Part shown: positions 16,385-25,230 of the stretch, piece after piece
Layout: each line of letters starts with the position of its first letter
Position numbering within the stretch: the stretch's first letter is position 1
DNA from: Flavobacteriales bacterium
GTDB lineage: Bacteria > Bacteroidota > Bacteroidia > Flavobacteriales > Weeksellaceae
NCBI GenBank assembly: GCA_020635515.1
Contig: JACJZS010000002.1
Coordinates: 620,001-684,000, forward strand
Length of the DNA: 64,000 bases
Reading direction: 5' to 3'
Made by a program: the position numbers and the translations under genes
The notes under the pieces: model-generated
The model's database searches: none
Seen by the model: the letters and a program-made list of their open reading frames with translations, nothing else
Told to the model about the DNA's origin: nothing

Positions 16385-16414
16385 TTGTAAGCAAGTTGAT
16401 TTTTAGTACTTTTG
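16385..16414 (+). promoter_or_regulatory. Full Bacteroidota promoter TTG-N19-TACTTTTG
   Basis: TTG at 16385-16387, 19-bp spacer, TACTTTTG at 16407-16414; the best consensus match noticed in the window. It predicts a transcription start about 15 bp before the ATG at 16436 and excludes any upstream start. Confidence 0.75.
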
Positions 16415-16435
16415 GTAACTATTATAGGTAGTTTT

Positions 16436-17047
16436 ATGGATTTGATTCAATTAAACATAAAAGGTATTTCTTACAGTCAGACTCAAACGGGATCTTACGC
16501 TTTGATTCTAGAAGAAGAATCAGGTGTTCGCAAACTACCTATCATTATAGGAAGTTACGAAGCACAATCCATTGCCTTGGCTTTGGAAAGTGATTTGATT
16601 ACTAAGCGTCCTGTAACGCATGATTTATTTGTAACTCTTGGCAGAATGTACCATCTAAACTTGAAATACGTAATTATATATAAGTTAGAAGAAGGTATAT
16701 TTTATTCTGATATGTATTTTGAAAACACACAAGGCGAAGAAAAAGTATTGGATTCTAGAACCTCTGATGCAATTGCGTTAGCTATTCGTTTTCATGCTCC
16801 TATTTATACAAATAAAATGGTATTGGATAGTGCAGGCGTAATACTCGAAGTAGGTACACCGAATGACACAAAACCAAAAGAATCCATAAAGGATTTAGAA
16901 ACTCGGTTGGAAGAGGAACTATCTCAACTAAATATGTTTTCGGACTATACACTAGAAGAGCTTGAAAATAAACTCAACGAAGCTATTCGTGATGAGGATT
17001 ATGAAACTGCTGCACATATACGCGATGAAATAGATAATCGAAAATAG
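16436..17047 (+). CDS. Bifunctional nuclease (BFN/DUF151) domain protein with UVR motif
   Basis: 203 residues from the ATG at 16436, chosen because the promoter ends at 16414. Residues 1-130 are the BFN domain: ALILEEESGVRKLPIIIG, EAQSIALALE, RPVTHDLF and SRTSDAIALAIR are its landmarks. The C-terminal 35 residues (LEELENKLNEAIRDEDYETAAHIRDEI) form a UVR helix pair, the UvrB/UvrC interaction motif. The combination is standard in Bacteroidota; its role, perhaps linked to stress or nucleic-acid metabolism, is not settled. The nucleoside transporter starts 7 bp later, so the two are likely co-transcribed. Confidence 0.9.
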   Translation: MDLIQLNIKGISYSQTQTGSYALILEEESGVRKLPIIIGSYEAQSIALALESDLITKRPVTHDLFVTLGRMYHLNLKYVIIYKLEEGIFYSDMYFENTQGEEKVLDSRTSDAIALAIRFHAPIYTNKMVLDSAGVILEVGTPNDTKPKESIKDLETRLEEELSQLNMFSDYTLEELENKLNEAIRDEDYETAAHIRDEIDNRK

Positions 17048-17054
17048 CAACAAA

Positions 17055-18476
17055 ATGCCTCTATCTTTTGGTTTAATTCTTACTTCTAATCAATACATAC
17101 CTGTTTCTGAATCGTTATCTTGGGAAGGGATTTTTAGAGGTGTAATCGGAATACTAACAATACTAGTGATTGCTGTTTTACTAAGTAATAATCGAAAAAA
17201 AATAAACTGGAAATTAGTAGGAATAGGAATTTTGCTTCAATTCGTTTTAGCTGTTTTAATCCTACAAGGAAAAAATATAGGATTTTCCGCTTTTGGGTAT
17301 AATTTTAACTTTGGATTTGTTCGGGAATTATTCCAACTAGGAGGAAAGATATTCACAAAGATTTTAAGTTTCACGGAAAAAGGAAGTGTTTTCTTATTAG
17401 GAGATTTAATGAACACCAAATCTTATGGATTTATTTTTGCTTTTCAGGTACTTCCTATAATTATATTTTTCTCTGCTCTTACTTCAGTTTTGTTTTATTT
17501 AGGTGTTATTCAATTTTTTGTAAAATCATTTGCCAAAGTTTTAGGTAAGTTTTTAAAAATATCGGGAACAGAAAGTTTAGCAGTTTCTGGTAATATATTT
17601 TTAGGACAAACAGAAGCTCCTTTAATGATAAAATCCTACCTAAAAGATATGTCTGCTTCGGAATTATTTTTAGTAATGTCTGCGGGAATGGCAACTGTAG
17701 CAGGAAGTGTATTAGCAGCTTATATTAGTTTTCTTGGAGGAAGTGATGTTTCTCTTCAACAATTTTATGCACAACATTTACTAACGGCATCGGTAATGGC
17801 AGCTCCTGGAGCAATAGTTATTGCAAAAATCATCTTCCCTCAAGATGGAACAATAAACAAAGAGTTAAAGGTAAGCAAACAAGATATCGGAAGTAACTTA
17901 ATAGAAGTATTATCAATTGGAACTAGTGACGGATTAAAACTTGCCGTAAACGTTGCCGCAATGCTATTGGTATTTATCTCTATGATTGCTCTCATTAATT
18001 ATACTATGGGATTTGTGGGAGGAATTCAATTTTCTGAAAGTTATTATACTCTAAATGAGCTTATATACATTAAAACCAATGGAATGTATCGTACTCTTTC
18101 TTTGGAATACATTTTAGGAACGGTATTTTCTCCTCTTATGTATGCAATTGGCGTTGCTTCTGATGATTCAAAACTGATGGGACAACTGCTCGGAATAAAG
18201 CTTGTTGCAAGTGAATTTGTAGCATATATAGAGCTAGCAAAATTAAAAACACTTACTAATCCTGTACACTTTACTTATCAGAAATCGGTGCTAATGGCAA
18301 CGTATATGTTGTGTGGTTTTGCAAACTTCGCTTCAATAGGAATTCAAGTAGGAGGAATAGGAAGTCTTGCTCCTAATCAACGAACCAACCTTTCTAAACT
18401 TGGAATTAAAGCAATGATTGCAGGAGCATTAGCTTCAATTTTATCGGCAACATTAGTTGGTATGCTCCTAAATTGA
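17055..18476 (+). CDS. CNT (NupC) family nucleoside transporter
   Basis: 473 residues, cation-coupled nucleoside importer of the inner membrane. N-terminal helices at about 28-45 and 55-75, gate region ALTSVLFYLGV, and the family core SGTESLAVSGNIFLGQTEAPLMIK followed by MSAGMATVAGSVLAAY; the late segments TYMLCGFANFASIGIQVGG and RTNLSKLGIKA are also typical. Follows the BFN gene by 7 bp in a probable operon. Nucleoside uptake fits salvage; specificity is not deducible by eye. Confidence 0.93.
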   Translation: MPLSFGLILTSNQYIPVSESLSWEGIFRGVIGILTILVIAVLLSNNRKKINWKLVGIGILLQFVLAVLILQGKNIGFSAFGYNFNFGFVRELFQLGGKIFTKILSFTEKGSVFLLGDLMNTKSYGFIFAFQVLPIIIFFSALTSVLFYLGVIQFFVKSFAKVLGKFLKISGTESLAVSGNIFLGQTEAPLMIKSYLKDMSASELFLVMSAGMATVAGSVLAAYISFLGGSDVSLQQFYAQHLLTASVMAAPGAIVIAKIIFPQDGTINKELKVSKQDIGSNLIEVLSIGTSDGLKLAVNVAAMLLVFISMIALINYTMGFVGGIQFSESYYTLNELIYIKTNGMYRTLSLEYILGTVFSPLMYAIGVASDDSKLMGQLLGIKLVASEFVAYIELAKLKTLTNPVHFTYQKSVLMATYMLCGFANFASIGIQVGGIGSLAPNQRTNLSKLGIKAMIAGALASILSATLVGMLLN

Positions 18477-18544
18477 TGTACGTCAATGCGGGATACTTCA
18501 AAAGCAATTAATTTTACAGAAATTAAATTTTTAAAATTATTTAT

Positions 18545-19114
18545 ATGAAAATCAAAACATTATTTTTATCGTTAGTTACCTTGTGTGCAGTTAGTTTAAG
18601 TTATGCTCAATCTAAACAGATTGATGTGAAAAAAAGTTCTATTGAATGGACAGGAAAAAAAGTAACTGGACAGCACAACGGTGATATTCAATTCAAATCA
18701 GGATTATTAAAATTCAGTAAAGGAGGAATACTAATCGGCGGTTATTTCGAAGTAGATATGAACACGATTAACACACTTGATTTACAAGGAGAGCATAAAC
18801 AAAAATTAGATGGACACTTAAAAGCCGATGATTTCTTTGGTGTTGATAAATTCCCAGTAGCAAAAATCAGCTTCCGTAAAATCAAATTGCTAGAAAACGG
18901 AAATTATGAAATTACTGCAAACCTAAAGATAAAAAACACAACAAAACCTGTGAAATTTATTCTAGATATGTCTGAAAAAGATACTGCAACTACTTCATTT
19001 AAAATTGATAGAACAAAATACGGAATTAAATACGGTTCAGGAAGTTTCTTCGATGATTTAGGAGATAAAACAATTGATGACGAATTTGAAGTAAAAGTAA
19101 ATTTAGCTTACTAA
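18545..19114 (+). CDS. YceI-family secreted lipid-binding protein
   Basis: 189 residues with a signal peptide (MKIKTLFLSLVTLCAVSLSYA). The mature protein is a lipocalin-like barrel of the YceI family: SSIEWTGKKVTGQHNG, FKSGLLKF, VDMNTINTLDL, KLDGHLKADDFFGVDKFPVAKISF and a C-terminal DEFEVKVNLAY. YceI proteins bind polyisoprenoid or amide lipids in the periplasm; the ligand here is unknown. Stands alone between the nucleoside transporter and a terminator. Confidence 0.93.
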   Translation: MKIKTLFLSLVTLCAVSLSYAQSKQIDVKKSSIEWTGKKVTGQHNGDIQFKSGLLKFSKGGILIGGYFEVDMNTINTLDLQGEHKQKLDGHLKADDFFGVDKFPVAKISFRKIKLLENGNYEITANLKIKNTTKPVKFILDMSEKDTATTSFKIDRTKYGIKYGSGSFFDDLGDKTIDDEFEVKVNLAY

Positions 19115-19134
19115 ACATAAAAAGGACAAATCCA

Positions 19135-19171
19135 AAAGTCTATATTCGTAATGAGTATAGGCTTTTTTATT
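19135..19171 (+). terminator. Intrinsic terminator after the YceI gene
   Basis: Stem AAAGTCTATA (19135-19144) with TATAGGCTTT (19156-19165), one G-T pair, then TTTATTTT. It separates the rightward YceI gene from the leftward moaE. Confidence 0.75.
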
Positions 19172-19183
19172 TTCTAGTTTAGC

Positions 19184-19627
19184 TTATTCATCAGCTAATT
19201 TATTTTCTTTCCACCTGTATTCTTGATTAGAAAACAATTCCTTTCCCCAAATAGGAAGTTCTTTTTTTATTCTTTCCACCAATTCTTCACAAGCATCAAT
19301 TGCTGGCTTGCGATGAGCAGACGACGTAAAAACAAACAAACAAATTTCTCCTGAGTTCACTATTCCTAAACTATGGTATACATGCATGCAGGTTAAATTA
19401 TATTTAGCAAAAATCTCCTCTCTAATTTTATGAGCTATGGTATTTGCCATTTCTACATGAGCAGTATATTCAATACCAGCGACTACATTGTTATCTATAT
19501 GATCTGCACGTACTTGACCTAAAAAAATACTATGTCCGCCTATGTTTGTTTTCTTTTGATGATTTGCTATGGAAGTTGCAATCTTCTCTGAACTTATTGC
19601 TCCTTCTATAAAAATATTTTTACTCAT
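19184..19627 (-). CDS. moaE: Molybdopterin synthase catalytic subunit
   Basis: 147 residues; with MoaD converts cyclic pyranopterin monophosphate to molybdopterin. Family marks: IFLGQVRADHIDN, the ICLFVFTSSAHRKPAIDACEELVERIK stretch with the active-site His-Arg, and LPIWGKELF carrying the catalytic Lys (GKE rather than the more usual KKE). The rather short N-terminal region is normal. Last gene of the long leftward operon; overlaps moeB by 8 nt. Confidence 0.93.
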   Translation of the reverse strand: MSKNIFIEGAISSEKIATSIANHQKKTNIGGHSIFLGQVRADHIDNNVVAGIEYTAHVEMANTIAHKIREEIFAKYNLTCMHVYHSLGIVNSGEICLFVFTSSAHRKPAIDACEELVERIKKELPIWGKELFSNQEYRWKENKLADE

Positions 19628-20702
19628 ATATTGTTTTTATTCCGTTGTAAATATTGTAATACTTCTTTAATGGAAATTTTTTAGTTAGCTTTTCAATTAC
19701 TTTTTTACTTCTTATTCCCGATTGACAAACAACAATTATATTTTTAAAATCAGAAATATCTATATTTTCTATCTCTGTACTGTTTTTTTCGATAAGGTTT
19801 TTATTTTTCAACCTTGGTAATTCTTCTAAATTTCGCACATCAATCAAACAAGTACTTTCTAAAGAAATTATTTTATCAAAGTCTTCTTTTGTTTTAATCT
19901 CTTTATACTCAAAATTACTGCATTTAAGTACATACTCTTCATTATAAATATCTTGCTCTTGATTGGGTAAGAATACAGAATTATTTTTAGCAATATTATA
20001 CGTAGCACTTAAATAATTTCTAAGACTAAAAACATATAATTTTCCTGCTAAAGGAAAATTAATTTTAGTAATACAATTAATTACTTCCGAAGCTTGTATC
20101 ATACTAATTATACCAACTATGGGAGCTAAAACTCCAGATTCTGAGCAGTTGGATATTTCTCCGTCGTTTGGTATTTCAGGGAAAATGTCTCGGTAATTGT
20201 ATGAAACACCATCTTTATTTGGATAATGAAATGTACTTACTTGTCCTTCGTACTGAAATATTGCACCAAAAATTAAAGGCTTTTTATACAGATAACAAAT
20301 ATCGTTTATCAAGTATTTGGTTTCTAAATTATCTGTTGTATCTACCACCAAATCATGATTTCTAACAAGCTCAAATCCATTTACTTTTGAAAAATATTCG
20401 CATATTCCAAGTATTTTGACTTCGCTATTTTGCTTTTCTAATTTTCTTTTAGCTACTTCCGCTTTGTAATTTAACAAATCGTTTTCATCATATAAAACTT
20501 GACGATGTAAATTCGACAGCTCTACTTTATCTCCATCTATAATAGTTATGTTTCCGATTCCACTAGCTACCAAATATTGCAATAAAGAACATGCAAGTCC
20601 TCCTGCTCCTACAACTAAAACAGTAGACTCTTTTAATTTAGTTTGTGCAGATTCATCAAAATCAGGTAATAATAATTGTCTATGATATCTTGAAAAGTTC
20701 AT
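19620..20702 (-). CDS. moeB: MoeB/ThiF-type adenylyltransferase with C-terminal rhodanese domain
   Basis: About 360 residues. Adenylates the C-terminal Gly-Gly of MoaD so that sulfur can be loaded. The ATG at 20702 (MNFSRYHRQ) gives the family N-terminus and lies after the moaD stop; a GTG at 20720 would overlap. Adenylation loop VVGAGGLACSLLQYL, IIDGDKVELSNLHRQVLY, and the NCSESGVLAPIVG segment with the conserved Cys. The C-terminal 100 residues form a rhodanese domain with its Cys in VVCQSGIRS. The zinc CxxC of E. coli MoeB is absent (SYNYRDIF at that place). The rhodanese may supply the sulfur itself. Confidence 0.92.
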   Translation of the reverse strand: MNFSRYHRQLLLPDFDESAQTKLKESTVLVVGAGGLACSLLQYLVASGIGNITIIDGDKVELSNLHRQVLYDENDLLNYKAEVAKRKLEKQNSEVKILGICEYFSKVNGFELVRNHDLVVDTTDNLETKYLINDICYLYKKPLIFGAIFQYEGQVSTFHYPNKDGVSYNYRDIFPEIPNDGEISNCSESGVLAPIVGIISMIQASEVINCITKINFPLAGKLYVFSLRNYLSATYNIAKNNSVFLPNQEQDIYNEEYVLKCSNFEYKEIKTKEDFDKIISLESTCLIDVRNLEELPRLKNKNLIEKNSTEIENIDISDFKNIIVVCQSGIRSKKVIEKLTKKFPLKKYYNIYNGIKTIYE

Positions 20703-20712
20703 ATAGAAAGAA

Positions 20713-20955
20713 TTAACCACCAGAAAATGGAGGCATTAATGAAATATCGTCAGAACTTTCTATACAATCATTATCATCATACACAAAGTTCTGATTAATT
20801 ATGATTTTGTATTTAAAATCTTTTAATTTAGGATAAACCTCTGTTAATCTATTTTTTAATTCTACGACTGTTAATGGAAAATTAATCTCCACTTCATTTT
20901 CAACTATATCTGTAAGCTTACCAAATACATTTATTTGTTTTTTCATTTTTTTCAA
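20713..20955 (-). CDS. moaD: Molybdopterin synthase sulfur carrier subunit
   Basis: 80 residues (or 77 from the second Met), ubiquitin-like, ending SLMPPFSGG; the terminal Gly-Gly is the site of adenylation and thiocarboxylation. Core strands KQINVFGKLTDIV and YKIIINQNFV fit MoaD. The placement between the transporter and moeB supports MoaD rather than ThiS. It overlaps no neighbour once the moeB ATG at 20702 is used. Confidence 0.9.
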   Translation of the reverse strand: MKKMKKQINVFGKLTDIVENEVEINFPLTVVELKNRLTEVYPKLKDFKYKIIINQNFVYDDNDCIESSDDISLMPPFSGG

Positions 20956-21005
20956 CTTTAATCTTAATCGAACATAAAAGTTTATTTACGACTAATATAC
21001 CACTA

Positions 21006-21734
21006 TCAACTGAAAAACAATTTATAGCAAGCAATTAATAATACACTTGCTAAAACTCTTTTTAGAACGTATTTATTTTTCACATTACTTGCCCAATAAG
21101 AACCTATAAATCCACCACAAATAACGATTCCTGCAAATAAGATAATTTCTTGATGAATTTCTATACCATTAGTTGACTGACCAATCAATCCAAAAATGGA
21201 ATTCAAAAATATAAATAACGCACTCATTGCTGCGGTTTCCTTAATATCCGCCCAACCTAATAAAAGTATAATGGGAGATAGAATAATTCCTCCTCCTATT
21301 CCTAATAAACCACTCGCAAAACCAATAATTCCTCCTGTAAGCAGTAAAATTGGTATAGTTGGCATAATTTTCATATTTATACGATACGGAAAAATATTAA
21401 ACAATCTTGCCACAGGAAAAAGCAAAACAATCCCTAAAAGTACTTTGTATAATTTCGACTCAATCGTCAGAGTTCCTCCTAAAAATGCCATGGGAATAGA
21501 GGCAATCAACAAATATCCTATAAGTTTATAATTAAATTGTTTTTTATTGTAAAAATTATAAAATGCAATACTAGAAACGATAATATTCAAAAGCAATGCA
21601 TTCACTTTTATGAGCGAAGTATTAAACCCAAAGATAACCATTAATGCAATGTATCCACTGGCTCCTCCGTGTCCTACGGAAGAGTATAAAAAAGACAATA
21701 CCAAAAGTAGTAAACAAAAAACAGTTGTATCCAT
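21006..21734 (-). CDS. TSUP (TauE/SafE) family anion transporter
   Basis: 242 residues, about eight hydrophobic helices. Family repeats: SSVGHGGASGYIALM near the N-terminus and SGLLGIGGGIILSPIILLLGW in the second half. TSUP proteins usually move sulfite, sulfonates or related organic anions. Its position inside the molybdenum-cofactor/nitrate operon, 5 bp after moeA and 50 bp before moaD, suggests a linked anion such as sulfite, nitrite or a sulfur compound; substrate is an inference only. Confidence 0.9.
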   Translation of the reverse strand: MDTTVFCLLLLVLSFLYSSVGHGGASGYIALMVIFGFNTSLIKVNALLLNIIVSSIAFYNFYNKKQFNYKLIGYLLIASIPMAFLGGTLTIESKLYKVLLGIVLLFPVARLFNIFPYRINMKIMPTIPILLLTGGIIGFASGLLGIGGGIILSPIILLLGWADIKETAAMSALFIFLNSIFGLIGQSTNGIEIHQEIILFAGIVICGGFIGSYWASNVKNKYVLKRVLASVLLIACYKLFFS

Positions 21735-21739
21735 TGTGT

Positions 21740-22921
21740 CTATGTATTTTTTATGTAATACAGTTGCTCTCCTTCTTTGAATTCTGTTTGGCTTTCAGGA
21801 AGATAAACGATAGCATTTGCTTTGGCGAATGAATCCATCTGATACGAAAGTTGATTTTGCAGAATTTGAAGTTGATTTTGACTTACTTTAGCTTTAAAGA
21901 AATACGTCAACTGATTCGTTTTTTTATAGAAATCAGAATCTAAGGTTGCTTTTTCAGTAAATATAAATTCTTTACTTCCTGATAATTGCCTTAAAAAATA
22001 CTCTACGTAAACATTAAAACAGGTAACTACAGCTGCTGGATTTCCTGGCAATCCAAAAATAAATTTATCTTTTTTTCGTCCAAAATACAGAGGTTTTCCT
22101 GGTTTTTGTTTTACCTTATAAAAAATCTCTTCTACTTTATTTTCTTCGAGTGAGTTTCTAACGAAGTCGTAATTTCCTACTGAAATACCTCCTGTTATAA
22201 GAAGAACATTACAATTATCTATACCTTCCTTTACTTTTTTTTCTACTTCACTTTCATTATCTTCTACAAAGTCTAGATAAGAAATCTCATAATTTTTATT
22301 TTTTAGATGTGCCATTAAAGCAATAGAATTGCTTTCGTATATTTTTCCATTATCAAGTTGGTTTCCAGCACGTACTAATTCATTTCCTGTGACTAAAATT
22401 CCAATTGTTGGCTTTTTGTATACCTTTAAATTCTTGATGCCAAAAGTTGCCAAAAATGAGATTATGGAAGGTGTAATTTGCGTATTTTCCTCTAAAATTT
22501 TCTCTCCTTTTTGGGTTTGACTTCCTTTTCCTCTAATGTTATCTCCTTGCTTTATTTTTTCGGAGAAAGTCAACATATTGTTTTCAACAATGCATTTTTC
22601 TTGCATTACCACAGTGTCTGCACCTAAAATAACAGGTGCTCCCGTAAAAATCCTATATGCTTTTCCTTTTTGGATTTCTTTGTTTATGTAGTTTCCAGCA
22701 GGTATTTCTCCTTCTATTTGTAAACTTTGGTTTTCTAGGTAATCTTGGAATCTAAAACAATATCCGTCCATAGCTGAATTATCAAACGGAGGAACGTCTA
22801 TAGGTGCGTATAAATCCTCAGAAGAAAAATGATTTAATGAATCAACTAAAGGAGTGGAAACACTTCCAAGCGTTATTGTATTATCATTTATTTTTTTGAT
22901 GGCATCTTGAACTGAAATCAT
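21740..22921 (-). CDS. moeA: Molybdopterin molybdotransferase
   Basis: 393 residues; inserts molybdate into adenylylated molybdopterin. Signature stretches: DVPPFDNSAMDGYCF near residue 40, RIFTGAPVILGADTVVMQE, IGILVTGNELV, VLLITGGISVGNYDFVR and KPGKPLYFG...GLPGNPAAVVTCF. All are well conserved and the length is standard for MoeA. Preceded by moaA with a 5-bp gap. No fused MogA domain is present, and neither mogA nor moaB occurs in the window. Confidence 0.95.
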   Translation of the reverse strand: MISVQDAIKKINDNTITLGSVSTPLVDSLNHFSSEDLYAPIDVPPFDNSAMDGYCFRFQDYLENQSLQIEGEIPAGNYINKEIQKGKAYRIFTGAPVILGADTVVMQEKCIVENNMLTFSEKIKQGDNIRGKGSQTQKGEKILEENTQITPSIISFLATFGIKNLKVYKKPTIGILVTGNELVRAGNQLDNGKIYESNSIALMAHLKNKNYEISYLDFVEDNESEVEKKVKEGIDNCNVLLITGGISVGNYDFVRNSLEENKVEEIFYKVKQKPGKPLYFGRKKDKFIFGLPGNPAAVVTCFNVYVEYFLRQLSGSKEFIFTEKATLDSDFYKKTNQLTYFFKAKVSQNQLQILQNQLSYQMDSFAKANAIVYLPESQTEFKEGEQLYYIKNT

Positions 22922-22926
22922 AATTA

Positions 22927-23904
22927 TTATCCTCCTATTTTTATCATACTTCTATTAACTAAAGAAGATGGTTGTAGTTTTTTATAATCTGTAAACTGAC
23001 CTCCTAATGCTTCATGTTTTTTGTTAATCGCTTGATGAATTATTGAAACTATATCTTTTTTTTCTCTTAATGGTTTAAGGATATTAAATTCGTCTTTTCC
23101 AAATAAACAATTTTTTATTTTTCCATCTGCTGTAATTCTGATTCGGTTACATGTAGAACAAAACGAATTACTTAACGAAGATATAAAAGCAATAGTACCT
23201 TTATGCCCAGAAATCCCGTATTTAGTGTCGGTATCTCCTGCTCTATCTGACAACTTAAATAATGGATATTGTTTTTTAATTTTTTCTATAAGAACATGAT
23301 TAGGTATTACTTTTTCTTTCCCCCAATTATTGCTATCGAAAGGCATAAATTCTATAAAACGCTGATGAATTGGCAACTCTTTTGTAATATCAACAAAGTC
23401 AAAAACTTCATGATGATTTACATGATTCATAACCACTGTATTTATTTTTACACGTATTCCTTTAGAAATACAAAGTAAGACATTATCCCAAACCTTTTGA
23501 AAATAATTTCTTTTTACGATAGTATTAAAATTTTCGTGATTTAACGTATCAAGACTTATGTTAATGGATTTCACATTACTGGATACTAACTCTCCTATAT
23601 ATTTATCTAAAAAGTATCCATTTGAGGTAAGAGTAAGTTCTACTGGTAAAGACGCTAATTTGGTTATTATTTCAGGAAAATCCTTTCTCATTAGAGGTTC
23701 TCCTCCTGTTAATCTAATTTTTATAACTCCTAGGTTTACAAATATTTTTGAAATTTCAAAAACCTCATTAGGAGTCATTAACTTTTTCTGAGAAAAAAAG
23801 TGAACATCTTCGTTGGGAATACAATAACTACACCTGAAATTACAAGAATCAGTTATTGATATCCTTAAATAATTATGTTTCCGATTAAATCGATCGATTA
23901 ACAT
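22927..23904 (-). CDS. moaA: GTP 3',8-cyclase (radical SAM)
   Basis: 325 residues; first enzyme of molybdenum-cofactor synthesis, converting GTP to 3',8-cyclo-GTP. Radical-SAM cluster Cys21-x3-Cys25-x2-Cys28 (CNFRCSYC), IRLTGGEPLMRKDF, SINISLDTL, and the C-terminal second cluster CSTCNRIRITADGKIKNCLFG. The protein ends KIGG; the C-terminal Gly-Gly is needed for activity in known MoaA. Its partner MoaC is not encoded nearby. Part of the long leftward operon, 7 bp after the small membrane protein gene. Confidence 0.95.
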   Translation of the reverse strand: MLIDRFNRKHNYLRISITDSCNFRCSYCIPNEDVHFFSQKKLMTPNEVFEISKIFVNLGVIKIRLTGGEPLMRKDFPEIITKLASLPVELTLTSNGYFLDKYIGELVSSNVKSINISLDTLNHENFNTIVKRNYFQKVWDNVLLCISKGIRVKINTVVMNHVNHHEVFDFVDITKELPIHQRFIEFMPFDSNNWGKEKVIPNHVLIEKIKKQYPLFKLSDRAGDTDTKYGISGHKGTIAFISSLSNSFCSTCNRIRITADGKIKNCLFGKDEFNILKPLREKKDIVSIIHQAINKKHEALGGQFTDYKKLQPSSLVNRSMIKIGG

Positions 23905-23911
23905 TATAGTT

Positions 23912-24151
23912 TCATTTCACATTTTTAGGTAAAAAATAAAGCCACACAACACCTGCAACAAATAAAACCAAAGATACAATAAAAGTAACAACTGCAATAT
24001 GCGTGTTTCCTTCTAATGCATTATTTAAAGCTGTATACAACAACCAAATCTGAATCAATAAATTACAAAGCAATACGACTATAAGCGTTGACATAATCAT
24101 ATTCCTTTTATTTGGATGCATCATTTCTTGTCCTCTTCTAAAATTACTCAT
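23912..24151 (-). CDS. Small membrane protein of the nitrate reductase operon (DUF6755-like)
   Basis: 79 residues with two transmembrane helices (about 19-41 and 54-74) and an N-terminal RRGQEMMHPNKRN stretch. It overlaps the Rieske gene by 4 nt, so it is co-translated with it. I associate it with DUF6755 proteins seen beside Rieske proteins, with moderate confidence. Likely an accessory or anchoring subunit of the reductase complex; function not established. Confidence 0.7.
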   Translation of the reverse strand: MSNFRRGQEMMHPNKRNMIMSTLIVVLLCNLLIQIWLLYTALNNALEGNTHIAVVTFIVSLVLFVAGVVWLYFLPKNVK

Positions 24152-24648
24152 GCGGTTTCTTCTTTTGGTGATTGTACATAAATTTTATCTTCTTCTACGA
24201 TGACATCTAGTCTTTTTAGCGGTCGTGGTGGAGGACCTTGTAAAACATTTCCTGTTTTCACATCAAAATAACCTTGGTGACAAGGACATTCTATTTTTCC
24301 TGTACCTGGTTTGTAGTATACGGCACAAGATAAGTGAGTGCATTTTTGTTCATACGAAAAAAAACTTCCTTCTTCTGTATGAACTAAAATATACGGAATT
24401 TTACCTCCTGACAATGTAAATGATTTCGTTCCTCCTACTGGAATATCTTTCACATCGCATATTAATTCTCTTTTATGACCTTTTTCAGGCTTTTCTAATA
24501 ACGATTTAGCTGCAATGATTCCATTTCCCATTGCCATTCCTCCAGAAACAAAAGCCAATAATTTAGCAAAATCACGTCTACTTACCTGATTTGCTTGTTG
24601 ACGATTAATTGGAAAATCTTCTTTCCATTTTTGATTGTTATCTTCCAT
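24148..24648 (-). CDS. Rieske [2Fe-2S] protein with Tat-type signal
   Basis: 166 residues. Residues 22-50 carry a twin-arginine motif (SRRDFAKLL) followed by a hydrophobic stretch, so export to the periplasmic face with a membrane anchor is likely. The cluster ligands are Cys103-x-His105 (CTHLSC) and Cys121-x2-His124 (CPCHQGYF), with GPPPRPL after, all standard for Rieske proteins. It is 1 bp from the ferredoxin gene. In this operon it probably passes electrons between quinol and the cytochrome/Mo subunits; that it is exported while the Mo protein is not is unusual. Confidence 0.92.
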   Translation of the reverse strand: MEDNNQKWKEDFPINRQQANQVSRRDFAKLLAFVSGGMAMGNGIIAAKSLLEKPEKGHKRELICDVKDIPVGGTKSFTLSGGKIPYILVHTEEGSFFSYEQKCTHLSCAVYYKPGTGKIECPCHQGYFDVKTGNVLQGPPPRPLKRLDVIVEEDKIYVQSPKEETA

Positions 24649-24649
24649 T

Positions 24650-25216
24650 TTATAAAACTTTTAATTCTGTGCTTCCTTTAGGCATCATTATGTTTACTTT
24701 GGTATTTATTATTTCTTCTCCAAAAATAAAACGATTTACAGGAGTACTATTTGGTCTCATTTTTTCCATTTCTTGTTTTGTTCCGTAAAATAAAGCTCCA
24801 CTAGGGCAAACAGTAGCACACATTGGTCTTTTACCTGCACTCGTTCTATCATAACACATGTTGCATTTCATCATCAAATCGTATTCTTCTATTTTTTTTG
24901 GCACACCAAAAGGACATGCCATTACACAGTTAGAACATCCGATACATCTCGATGTATTAGCAGAATGCACTATTCCAAACTCATCTTTAGTAATAGCATC
25001 GGCAGGACAAACATTTGCACATACTGGATCTTCACAATGCATACACACTTGAACCGTTGTTTGTACTGACTGAGCTCTATCTACATAATTCACATGTATC
25101 ATTGCTTCGTTTCCATTGGTTTCACACTCTGCACAAGCAGCTTCACAGGATTTACAACCAATGCAACGTTGCATATCCACAAAAAACTCTTGCTCTAAAT
25201 TATAATATTGCGACAT
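24650..25216 (-). CDS. Four-cluster ferredoxin subunit (NarH/DmsB-like)
   Basis: 188 residues with four cysteine sets of the DmsB/NrfC type: CIGCKSCEAACAEC, CMHCEDPVCANVCP, CIGCSNCVMACP and CNMCYDR...CATVCP, enough for four [4Fe-4S] clusters in a chain. No signal peptide, so cytoplasmic. It should link the membrane cytochrome to the molybdoenzyme, whose gene lies 14 bp upstream. All ligands are intact. Confidence 0.92.
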   Translation of the reverse strand: MSQYYNLEQEFFVDMQRCIGCKSCEAACAECETNGNEAMIHVNYVDRAQSVQTTVQVCMHCEDPVCANVCPADAITKDEFGIVHSANTSRCIGCSNCVMACPFGVPKKIEEYDLMMKCNMCYDRTSAGKRPMCATVCPSGALFYGTKQEMEKMRPNSTPVNRFIFGEEIINTKVNIMMPKGSTELKVL

Positions 25217-25230
25217 TCCTATAGTTTATT

